Source: Frankiales bacterium (GTDB lineage Bacteria > Actinomycetota > Actinomycetes > Mycobacteriales > Jatrophihabitantaceae). Taken from it: a stretch of DNA of 6,541 nt. The notes under the pieces were generated by a model. The model had not been told where the DNA came from. It saw only the letters and a program-made list of their open reading frames with translations, and ran no database searches. The position numbers were made by a program, and so were the translations under genes. The stretch is from NCBI GenBank assembly GCA_025963265.1, contig JAOPUY010000136.1, positions 1-6,541 of the forward strand. The letters run 5' to 3'. Positions 1 through 4,315 of the stretch are shown in pieces. Each line of letters begins with the position of its first letter. Within the stretch, counting starts at the first letter, position 1.

Positions 1-1
1 C

Positions 2-67
2 ATCGGCGTGAACTGGCCGCACCACGTCTTCGTCAACCAGGACTTCGCGGTCGTGGGCGCCGAGTAG
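2..67 (+). CDS. C-terminal end of an unidentified protein (5' end outside window)
   Basis: An open frame enters from the left edge and ends at TAG 65-67, giving the last 21 residues, which include GVNWPHHVFVNQDFAVVGAE. Every one of the 21 sense codons ends in G or C, which is strong coding evidence in a high-GC genome. The fragment is too short to assign a family and I do not recognise it. The next gene on the same strand starts 203 bases later, so it is probably not tightly co-transcribed with this one. Confidence 0.75.
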   Translation: MGVNWPHHVFVNQDFAVVGAE

Positions 68-178
68 CCGCCTCCAGTCCCAAGCGCGCGCCCGATGTCC
101 GTGCGCCCGCCGGCGGTGACGTGATCCCGCCAGCTCGTCGCGGGTCTTCTCGTCGCGGACGGGCGCAAGATTTGCTCT

Positions 179-214
179 GAGGCCTCACCGTGCTGCGCGG
201 CGTGGGGAGGCCTC
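179..214. repeat. Two copies of palindrome GAGGCCTC, possible operator pair or hairpin
   Basis: The self-complementary octamer GAGGCCTC occurs at 179-186 (within the 10-base palindrome TGAGGCCTCA, 178-187) and again at 207-214, 28 bases apart. The pair lies upstream of the small zinc-ribbon gene at 271. As DNA it could be a tandem operator. As RNA the two copies could pair with each other into an 8-bp stem with a 20-base loop, for example to end the transcript of the gene stopping at 67. I see no other feature in 68-270, apart from TGATCA at 239-244 and 266-271. Confidence 0.35.
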
Positions 215-270
215 TCCCAGGACCGTCCATTCACATCCTGATCACACGTTGCCGGCTTTAGGATTTGATC

Positions 271-423
271 ATGCTTGGACGCCTCCGCCACCTGATCCGA
301 GGTCACCATCCTCAGCGCTGCTCCAATTGCAGCAAGTTCTTGCCGAAAAGGGCCGATTCGCATTTCTGCTCAGAGCAGTGCCACGACGAGTGGTACGCGC
401 TGTTCACCCGCAAGTCGGCGTGA
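271..423 (+). CDS. Small zinc-ribbon (FCS/DUF2116-like) protein, 50 aa
   Basis: ATG 271 to TGA 421-423 encodes 50 residues. AGGA at 260-263 lies 7 bases before the ATG and supports this start. The protein is basic at both ends. Its core is RCSNCSKFLP followed by HFCSEQCHDEWY, which gives four cysteines (17, 20, 33 and 37) in a CxxC-x12-CxxxC pattern. That pattern, with the Phe-Cys-Ser turn and an aromatic/acidic tail, resembles short treble-clef zinc ribbons such as the DUF2116 and FCS types, so it probably binds one zinc ion. There is no signal peptide or membrane segment, so a cytoplasmic location is likely. Function is unknown; such folds often mediate protein or nucleic-acid contacts. The first half uses more A/T-ending codons (CTT, GGA, CCT, AAT, AAA) than the large genes here. 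A hairpin follows 7 bases after the stop. Confidence 0.72.
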   Translation: MLGRLRHLIRGHHPQRCSNCSKFLPKRADSHFCSEQCHDEWYALFTRKSA

Positions 424-429
424 TCGGGC

Positions 430-445
430 GCCGCGGTCACGCGGC
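430..445 (+). terminator. GC-rich hairpin just after the zinc-ribbon gene
   Basis: GCCGCG (430-435) and CGCGGC (440-445) form a perfect 6-bp stem around the loop GTCA, beginning 7 bases after the TGA at 421-423. No T-run follows, as is common for actinobacterial terminators. The position directly behind a stop codon is the main support. Confidence 0.45.
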
Positions 446-464
446 CTAAGAGCAGGCGGCCTAA
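441..464. repeat. 9-bp direct repeat GCGGCCTAA, 15-bp period
   Basis: GCGGCCTAA occurs at 441-449 and again at 456-464. The first copy overlaps the right arm of the hairpin at 430-445. Two copies are too few to call iterons. They lie in the 192-base stretch between the zinc-ribbon gene and the coiled-coil gene. Confidence 0.3.
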
Positions 465-489
465 TCGGGGTGCCGCCACTGGCCGCGGC

Positions 490-507
490 GATCGGCTATA
501 GCCGGTC
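490..507. promoter_or_regulatory. Palindrome around CGGCTATAGCCG, possible operator
   Basis: CGGCTATAGCCG (493-504) is a perfect 12-base palindrome. Allowing one T/G mismatch, it extends to 18 bases with GA...TC at the outside (490-507). It lies about 110 bases before the start of the coiled-coil gene at 616. The centre TATA and the symmetry suit a dimeric regulator binding site, but no convincing -35/-10 pair was found near it, so the role is inferred only. Confidence 0.33.
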
Positions 508-615
508 AGGTGAAAGTAAGAATCCGCGAGCAGCCGCCTTGGAATAGCCAATTAAACGCTCACTTGCCCGCGTGATCGGCCGATTTCAGCTCTGACCCCT
601 GAGCACGGAGGCGAC

Positions 616-915
616 ATGTCAGTCAGCTCAATCGGCGGCGGTAACAGTGGGACCAGCCTGGTCGACCTGCAGCGCCAACTCGCGAACGACGAGAAGGCCC
701 TCACTAACGATCAAGCGGCCAAAGCAAGCCAGCAGACTCTCACGCTGGATCAGAGCAAAGTGGCCCTCGATCAGGCGGCCATCGCCGAGGCGCAGGCCCA
801 AAGCGCCATGCAAGCCCAATCCGCCACCCAGGCCGCGGCGAGCACCTCGGTCAGCCCGCCGGCGGCCGCAGACGGCGCCACCGCGAAGACCACCAGTCGG
901 TCGGTCTATCTCTGA
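616..915 (+). CDS. Small Ala/Gln-rich coiled-coil-like protein, 99 aa
   Basis: ATG 616 is preceded by GGAGG at 607-611, a strong ribosome site with a short 4-base spacer; the stop is TGA 913-915. The N-terminus MSVSSIGGGNSGTS is followed by a long predicted helix (about residues 15-75) rich in Ala, Gln, Asp and Leu. Asp recurs at heptad-like spacing (D25/D32, D45/D52), with Leu, Val or Ile at inner positions. The tail (about 76-99) is Ala/Ser/Thr/Pro-rich and probably disordered. There is no signal peptide, transmembrane segment or cysteine. The MSxSSIG start plus LQRQLANDEKAL resembles short FlxA-like coiled-coil proteins, but that is a loose likeness. A self-associating helix or a partner-binding scaffold is possible; function is unknown. 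It converges on the minus-strand gene ending at 973. Confidence 0.7.
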   Translation: MSVSSIGGGNSGTSLVDLQRQLANDEKALTNDQAAKASQQTLTLDQSKVALDQAAIAEAQAQSAMQAQSATQAAASTSVSPPAAADGATAKTTSRSVYL

Positions 916-951
916 GCCGTCCCGCTGGCCCGCTACCGCGCCGGCCCGGTG

Positions 952-965
952 GCCGACCGGTCGGC
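952..965. terminator. 14-base palindrome between convergent small genes
   Basis: GCCGACCGGTCGGC is perfectly self-complementary and lies in the 57-base gap between the stop codons of two convergent genes (915 and 973). As RNA it can fold from either strand into a 5-bp stem with a CCGG loop, so a bidirectional terminator is the simplest reading. An operator is an alternative. It lacks a T-run. Confidence 0.35.
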
Positions 966-972
966 TGTTGGT

Positions 973-1215
973 TCAGGCCGAACTGGTGGTCCGCCGATCG
1001 ACGGCGGCCGGCTCCGTCCGGAGACCGAGTTCCAAGCCGATGAGGATGCGGCCGCAGCCGGGGCTGGTCGGCTCCCAGGCCCAGCGCTCGCCCTGGGCGA
1101 TCGCCTCGGCGTGGGCAGCGCACACGTCGGCGGTCCGGATTGGCTCCGCGGGCGCGCTCACGACGAGCACGCTGTCGGAGTTCGCGTGGCAATGCTGCAC
1201 GCTGCACATACTCAT
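973..1215 (-). CDS. Small Cys/His-rich hypothetical protein, 80 aa
   Basis: The start is ATG at 1213-1215, and its messenger has GGGGGG (complement of 1221-1226) 5 bases before it. A second ATG two codons in is possible but less well placed. Third codon positions are mostly G or C, which favours this frame over the longer open frame overlapping it. The protein begins MSMCSVQHCH and has a second cluster, DVCAAHAEA, giving C4, C9, C32 and H35 as candidate metal ligands (Cx4C-x22-CxxH), plus C54. The middle (HAEAIAQGERWAWEP) looks like a short helix followed by an aromatic turn. There is no signal peptide or membrane helix. A small zinc-binding protein is a reasonable inference; I do not recognise the family. 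It lies downstream of, and on the same strand as, the TetR gene at 1351-2058. Confidence 0.65.
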   Translation of the reverse strand: MSMCSVQHCHANSDSVLVVSAPAEPIRTADVCAAHAEAIAQGERWAWEPTSPGCGRILIGLELGLRTEPAAVDRRTTSSA

Positions 1216-1235
1216 CTGATCCCCCCGATTCGGAA

Positions 1236-1250
1236 GTCGGGACTCCCGAC
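1236..1250 (-). promoter_or_regulatory. Leader hairpin before the Cys/His gene
   Basis: GTCGGG (1236-1241) and CCCGAC (1245-1250) make a 6-bp stem with a 3-base loop, flanked by a looser ATTC/GAAT pair (1228-1231 and 1252-1255). On the minus-strand transcript it lies about 9 bases upstream of the G-rich ribosome site at 1221-1226. It could affect translation of the 80-aa protein, or be an operator. I saw no alternative pairing that would make it a clear switch. Confidence 0.35.
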
Positions 1251-1325
1251 GGAATGACCACCGGGGGCTGCTGTCGAGCTCCTGCGGCCTGGGTGACGGC
1301 CTGGTGATCGCGGACTTCTTCCCAC

Positions 1326-1354
1326 AATGTGCAAGGGCCGCAACAATAGGTCAA
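1326..1354 (-). promoter_or_regulatory. Possible promoter for the Cys/His gene
   Basis: Reading the minus strand, TTGACC (complement of 1349-1354, 5 of 6 matches to TTGACA) is followed after exactly 17 bases by CACATT (complement of 1326-1331, 3 of 6 matches to TATAAT). The -35-like element overlaps the stop codon of the TetR gene. Transcription would begin near 1319 and give a leader of about 100 bases containing the hairpin at 1236-1250. The weak -10 keeps this tentative. Confidence 0.35.
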
Positions 1355-2058
1355 GTTTCGAGGTTCCCCACCTGAGGGCGACTTAACACCGGCTCACTGG
1401 CCGATGCGGCTCGGTCACTCGATGCAACTGGGTCACCCGATGCAACTGGGTCAGCCGGTGCAACTGGGTCACCCGGTGCGGCGATGCCTCGGAGCAGCAC
1501 CGCCAGCAGGCCGTCGCCATAGGCAGCCGGCGGCGGAGCGCTGCGGGCCAGCACGCGGTAGAGCGCGACACCCATGATGGCGTCGGCGACGGCCTCGAGG
1601 TCAGCGTCCGGCCGAATCTGGCCTGCGCTCGCCGCGCCGCTCAGACGGCGCAGCAGGTTGTCGCGAAGCGGGGCCACGCTCTTCTCGTAGAGCCGTTCGG
1701 CGTCGGTCTCCCGTTCGGCCGAGGCCACCGTGAGCGCCCGCGTGAGCGCGCCGGCTTGCGGATCGCCCAGCCCGGAGGTCATTTGCTGGATCCAGGAACC
1801 GAGGTCCGCGGCGATGTCTCCGGTGTCATCCAGAACGGTGCTCGGGCCGCCGATGACGCCGGCCAACACCGCCTCGGCGACAATCGCCGCCTTCGACGGC
1901 CACCAGCGGTAGACCGTTTGCTTGCCGACGCCGGCGCGGGCGGCGATCGCCTCGATGGTCAAGCGCTCATAGCCGCCGATGGTCAGCAGATCGCGGGTGG
2001 CCTCGAGGATCGCCTGATGGGCCTCGCTGCTTCTCGGACGCCCCCGCTGACCTGACAC
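1351..2058 (-). CDS. TetR/AcrR-family transcriptional regulator with repeat tail, 235 aa
   Basis: The start is GTG 2056-2058 and the stop TGA 1351-1353. The N-terminus GQRGRPRS is the usual basic arm of TetR proteins. It is followed by a helix (AHQAILEATRDLLTIGGYE, about 14-31) and the helix-turn-helix LTIEAIAARAGVGKQTVYRW (33-52) ending in the classic TVYRWWPSK. Residues 60-190 form the helical ligand-binding/dimer domain. That domain ends around 192. Residues 193-224 are an extra Pro/Ala/Asp-rich tail made of hexapeptide repeats (APGDPV, APADPV, ASGDPV and a degenerate ASSDRA) coded by an 18-bp tandem repeat. The ribosome site is weak (GGGG 2-5 bases before the GTG) and a -10-like TAGGCT lies 8 bases upstream, so the message may be nearly leaderless. 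It diverges from a second TetR gene. Autorepression and control of that neighbour are plausible; the ligand and targets are unknown. Confidence 0.92.
   Translation of the reverse strand: MSGQRGRPRSSEAHQAILEATRDLLTIGGYERLTIEAIAARAGVGKQTVYRWWPSKAAIVAEAVLAGVIGGPSTVLDDTGDIAADLGSWIQQMTSGLGDPQAGALTRALTVASAERETDAERLYEKSVAPLRDNLLRRLSGAASAGQIRPDADLEAVADAIMGVALYRVLARSAPPPAAYGDGLLAVLLRGIAAPGDPVAPADPVASGDPVASSDRAASASEPVLSRPQVGNLET
1411..1482. repeat. 18-bp tandem repeat (4 units) inside the TetR gene
   Basis: Four adjacent 18-base units lie at 1411-1428, 1429-1446, 1447-1464 and 1465-1482. They share a core like GGGTCACCCGATGCAAC, with a few substitutions per unit; the first and last units are the most divergent. 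Because 18 is a multiple of 3, they code for six-residue repeats in the C-terminal tail of the regulator, and copy-number changes would keep the frame. A more decayed unit may extend to about 1393. Confidence 0.85.
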
Positions 2059-2066
2059 GACCCCAG

Positions 2067-2072
2067 AGCCTA
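2067..2072 (-). promoter_or_regulatory. Possible -10 element for the minus-strand TetR gene
   Basis: On the minus strand TAGGCT (complement of 2067-2072) fits the TAnnnT pattern and ends 8 bases before the GTG start at 2058. Transcription could therefore begin at or next to the start codon, a leaderless arrangement common in actinobacteria. No good -35 lies 16-19 bases upstream. The element overlaps the -35-like sequence of the opposite promoter. Confidence 0.3.
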
Positions 2073-2100
2073 GACAAGAACCCCTCCCACAGGTAACAAT
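2071..2100 (+). promoter_or_regulatory. Candidate promoter for the plus-strand TetR gene
   Basis: TAGACA (2071-2076, 5 of 6 matches to TTGACA) is followed by AACAAT (2095-2100, 4 of 6 matches to TATAAT) after 18 bases; the overlapping TAACAA at 2094 would give 17. The start of transcription would be near 2107, leaving a leader of about 80 bases before GTG 2189. This AT-richer patch stands out in an otherwise GC-rich region. Confidence 0.5.
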
Positions 2101-2106
2101 CCGTTG

Positions 2107-2124
2107 CGTCTCGTTATTAAGACG
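2107..2124. promoter_or_regulatory. Inverted repeat CGTCT-N8-AGACG, possible TetR operator
   Basis: CGTCT (2107-2111) and AGACG (2120-2124) are inverted copies around the AT-rich spacer CGTTATTA. The 18-base span is in the usual size range for TetR operators. It lies at the expected transcription start of the plus-strand TetR gene, where binding would block transcription, and between two divergent TetR genes. Which of the two proteins would bind is unknown. Confidence 0.42.
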
Positions 2125-2173
2125 ACACGCGGTGGACGCAGCGTCAGGCAGTGCGGTGATCGAGATCTGGTCC

Positions 2174-2181
2174 GGATGGGG
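2174..2181 (+). promoter_or_regulatory. Ribosome site that decides the GTG start at 2189
   Basis: GGATGGGG at 2174-2181 ends 7 bases before GTG 2189. An in-frame GTG at 2132 lacks a comparable site and would add 19 residues unlike the arm of a TetR protein. The downstream start is therefore preferred. Confidence 0.5.
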
Positions 2182-2188
2182 TGCACAC

Positions 2189-2812
2189 GTGAGTGAACGA
2201 ACGCGCGAGCTAAGTCGGCCATGCTCCGGTCACGGATACGGCGTGCGCCCCGAACAGGTCCTGGACGTGGCCGAGCAGCTCTTCGGCGACAACGGCTATC
2301 ACGTGACGACGATCGAGGAGATCGCGGCCGGCAGCGAGCTCACGGTCGGCGCCCTCCACACGATGTTCGAGGGCAAGGCCGAGGTGCTCGCCGCCGTGCT
2401 CAAACGCCGCTGCGTCGAGATGCGCGTCGAGCTGCAGGCGATTCGGGCCGAGTCGCGGCCGGGTCTCGACGAGGTTCTCGCCTTGTCCGCCTTCTACATC
2501 GGCTACTACGCCGCGCTCCCGGCGCTCGGCCGACTGCACCTGCGGGCCTACCCGTCGGCCGGCGAACGCAGCCCGGAGCTGGCCGGCTACGGCCCGTCCG
2601 CCGCCGCGACGAAGTACCTCTTCATCGAGGCCATCGAGCGCGGCCAGCGCGAGGGCGCCATCCGCCCGGGCCGGCCGCTGTGGCTGGCCGCGATGGTTCA
2701 GAGCTTGATCATGTTCGATCACTCGCTCCGCTACAGCGCGGAGCCGACGGCCACCCGGGACGACCTGTTAAGCGTCATCCGAAGCGCCGTCGAGGCTCCG
2801 CCTGCTTCCTAG
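2189..2812 (+). CDS. TetR-family transcriptional regulator, 207 aa
   Basis: The chosen start is GTG 2189 (ribosome site at 2174-2181) and the stop TAG 2810-2812; an in-frame GTG at 2132 would give 226 residues. After a short polar arm (SERTRELSRP), residues about 21-70 form the TetR DNA-binding region: helix PEQVLDVAEQLFGDNGYH, then TTIEEIAAGSELTVGALHTMF and EGKAEVLAAVL. The recognition helix reads TVGALHTMFEGK rather than the usual xxxLYxHFxSK, so the Tyr is absent and the family core is somewhat divergent. The rest is the helical ligand and dimerisation domain, with an aromatic stretch FYIGYYAAL. It diverges from the other TetR gene and converges, with a 29-base gap, on the SRPBCC gene of the molybdenum hydroxylase operon. 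It could control that operon or its own promoter; neither is shown. Confidence 0.88.
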   Translation: MSERTRELSRPCSGHGYGVRPEQVLDVAEQLFGDNGYHVTTIEEIAAGSELTVGALHTMFEGKAEVLAAVLKRRCVEMRVELQAIRAESRPGLDEVLALSAFYIGYYAALPALGRLHLRAYPSAGERSPELAGYGPSAAATKYLFIEAIERGQREGAIRPGRPLWLAAMVQSLIMFDHSLRYSAEPTATRDDLLSVIRSAVEAPPAS

Positions 2813-2841
2813 CCCGCTGTCTGCGCGCGCACCCCGTCGGC

Positions 2842-3378
2842 TCAGATCGACTCGCTGATCCGGGCCAGATTGTCCAGTGACTTCTGCAGCGCGCTCACCG
2901 GCACCACCGGCCAGCTGACCCGGGCCCGCCACTTGTCCGACAGCGCGCTCCAGTCGCAGTAGGACTCGACGTCGGTCTCCTGGTCGGAGACCGGGGTGAG
3001 CGCGTACCCGTAGCGGTGCCCGACCGGATTGCGGCCGGCCATGCCCGGCGTCCACTCGAACAGGGCGTTCGGCTCGATCTGGCTGACGGTGTTCTGCACG
3101 TCGTACTCGGCCATGTCGGGCACGTCGCCCAGCGGCCGGCGGTCCATGTGGATCGCGAAGGTGTCGCCGACGGCGGTGAGCGGAGCAGCGTCCGGGGCGG
3201 CGATCAGCATTCCCGAGCCATCGATGTCGACATGACCCTGCGGGCTGGCGACGATCGCGAAGATGACCGCGGCCGGAGCCGCGACGCGGCGCCGGGCCGA
3301 GATGCGGTCAGCGGTGGCGTGGGCGGTGGCCCCGGTGCTGGTCTCGGTGCTGGTTGCCTGCGGGGCCGCTTCAGTCAC
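2842..3378 (-). CDS. SRPBCC-superfamily (polyketide cyclase/START-like) protein, 178 aa
   Basis: The start is GTG 3376-3378, overlapping the stop of the upstream VOC gene in the string GTGACTGA; the stop is TGA 2842-2844. The same frame is open much further upstream, but that part lies inside the VOC gene and is not expected to be translated. After an Ala/Thr-rich N-terminal tail of about 26 residues comes ISARRRVAAPAAVIFAIVASPQ and DIDGSG, the usual opening of SRPBCC proteins. Strands follow (VGDTFAIHMDRR, AEYDVQNTVSQIEPN, FEWTPG, HRYGYALTPV, ETDVESYCDWS) and a C-terminal helix LQKSLDNLARISESI. The fold makes a hydrophobic ligand cavity. CoxG of CO dehydrogenase clusters is also an SRPBCC protein, but this one may simply bind the hydroxylase substrate or product. 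No enzyme activity can be assigned. Confidence 0.85.
   Translation of the reverse strand: MTEAAPQATSTETSTGATAHATADRISARRRVAAPAAVIFAIVASPQGHVDIDGSGMLIAAPDAAPLTAVGDTFAIHMDRRPLGDVPDMAEYDVQNTVSQIEPNALFEWTPGMAGRNPVGHRYGYALTPVSDQETDVESYCDWSALSDKWRARVSWPVVPVSALQKSLDNLARISESI
3371..3378 (-). other. 8-base stop/start overlap (GTGACTGA)
   Basis: On the minus strand the GTG start of the SRPBCC gene (3376-3378) precedes the TGA stop of the VOC gene (3371-3373), in a different frame. No good ribosome site precedes the GTG. Translational coupling, with ribosomes finishing the VOC protein restarting on the SRPBCC gene, is therefore likely. Confidence 0.7.
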
Positions 3379-4267
3379 GCGGGTCGCCGGGGATGACCTC
3401 GGTGGTGAAACGCATGACGCCGCCGTAGGTGTCCTCCGGGTTGGCCAGCAGCGTGGTCTCGTCGGCGTCCACGATGGAGATGTTCTTGCTGGCCAGGTAC
3501 TCGCGGGTTTGATCCAGGTCGTTGACCTGCCAGGCCACCGCGTGGCACATGTCGCCGTTCTTCGCCAAATCCCGGCCGGCGATCGAGTTGTCCTCGAGCG
3601 GCGTGGCCAATTCGACCACGGTGCCATCGCCGACGGCGACCCGCACATAACGGGTCTGGGTCAGGTCCGAGAGCCCCTCGCCGATCTTCGTGCCGCCGAT
3701 TCCGGTGGTGAACACGGCCGTCGCGCGGTCGAGGTCGGCGACCACGACCGTGGCGTAGGCCAGCCGCTTGAGCCCGAGCGGGTGCTTTTCCCAGGCGAAG
3801 GCGTCGAAGTCCGGCGCGAACCGAGGGTCGGTGGGGATGATGTGCGGGTAGAACTCCAGCTGGGTGTGGGTGTCCTTCGGGTGCGTGAACAGCGAGCCGC
3901 CGGTCGGACGGGTCGGCAACGGCACGCCGCCGTCGGTGACGACCCGGACGTCCTGGGCCTTCATGCTGTCCCACAGCGGGCCGACGTCATCGACGTACCA
4001 GGCCAGCGAGTGCCAGTGCCGACCGAACTTCTTGGTGAATCGGCCGACCGGCAGCACGTCGGCGCCTTCCATCTTGCTCTGGGCCATCGGCTCGATGATC
4101 GCGTCGGCGATGACGATCAGCGAGGCGTCGCGCTTCTCAATCGGGGAGAAGCCGTTGTCCATGATGCCGCGGGTCGGGGCGAAGACGTCGTCATACCAGG
4201 CATCCAGCGGCTCCATGTCCTCGGAGATGTGGATGATGTGGAACAACTTGCCGATCTTGAAACTCAT
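3371..4267 (-). CDS. Two-domain VOC (glyoxalase/dioxygenase-fold) protein, 298 aa
   Basis: ATG 4265-4267 to TGA 3371-3373. The protein has two vicinal-oxygen-chelate modules, about residues 4-142 and 166-293. Module 1 opens KLFHIIHISEDMEPLDAWY and has candidate metal ligands H10, E59 (IIEP), H86 (RHWHSLAWYVDD) and E138 (QLEFYP), the usual His-Glu-His-Glu set. In module 2 (LAYATVVVADLDRATAVF, VVELATP, CHAVAWQVNDLD, VMRFTTEV) the matching places appear to be Y171, E219, H242 and R286, so only module 1 seems able to bind metal. There is no signal peptide. Family members include glyoxalases, ring-cleaving dioxygenases, epimerases and binding proteins; the exact reaction here is unknown. It lies 46 bases after the hydroxylase large-subunit gene and overlaps the SRPBCC gene, so all three are probably one operon. 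The ribosome site is weak (CGGACC before TGCACATG). Confidence 0.88.
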   Translation of the reverse strand: MSFKIGKLFHIIHISEDMEPLDAWYDDVFAPTRGIMDNGFSPIEKRDASLIVIADAIIEPMAQSKMEGADVLPVGRFTKKFGRHWHSLAWYVDDVGPLWDSMKAQDVRVVTDGGVPLPTRPTGGSLFTHPKDTHTQLEFYPHIIPTDPRFAPDFDAFAWEKHPLGLKRLAYATVVVADLDRATAVFTTGIGGTKIGEGLSDLTQTRYVRVAVGDGTVVELATPLEDNSIAGRDLAKNGDMCHAVAWQVNDLDQTREYLASKNISIVDADETTLLANPEDTYGGVMRFTTEVIPGDPRD

Positions 4268-4304
4268 GTGCAGGTCCGTTCTCGGTGGTGGGTTAATGCG
4301 GTGG

Positions 4305-4315
4305 AGGAGGTGATC
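4305..4315 (-). other. Anti-Shine-Dalgarno look-alike at an operon junction
   Basis: The minus-strand transcript reads GATCACCTCCT starting inside the stop codon of the large-subunit gene. This is the same 11 bases as the conserved 3' tail of bacterial 16S rRNA (...GGATCACCTCCTTTCT). The opposite strand therefore carries a perfect Shine-Dalgarno sequence, but no convincing plus-strand gene starts after it. It may be chance, or may pair with ribosome sites in the same messenger. Confidence 0.3.

Noticed and set aside
33..230. Minus-strand 65-codon open frame with a fair ribosome site (AGGA 5 bases before ATG)
   Set aside because: It is Arg/Pro/Gly-rich with no codon-position bias and overlaps the coding end of the gene stopping at 67. 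It looks like a chance frame in GC-rich DNA.
312..551. Minus-strand 79-codon open frame
   Set aside because: It is antisense to the zinc-ribbon gene, whose cysteine pattern and ribosome site are much stronger evidence.
510..575. 21-residue open frame starting GTG 510
   Set aside because: Very short, no clear ribosome site, no recognisable composition or homology cue.
851..1354. Long minus-strand open frame beginning TTG 1354, with the stop of the TetR gene overlapping as TTGA and Cys-rich start TYCCGPCTLWEEV
   Set aside because: The overlap looks like coupling, but third codon positions in its first 47 codons are only modestly GC-rich, and the rest runs out of frame through the better-supported 973-1215 gene as an Arg/Pro-rich shadow. 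A short real peptide at its start cannot be fully excluded.
3379..3648. Longer N-terminus for the SRPBCC protein in the same frame
   Set aside because: The extension is out-of-frame translation of the VOC gene, rich in Arg, Thr, Ser and Trp. The GTG overlapping the VOC stop fits both gene order and domain start.
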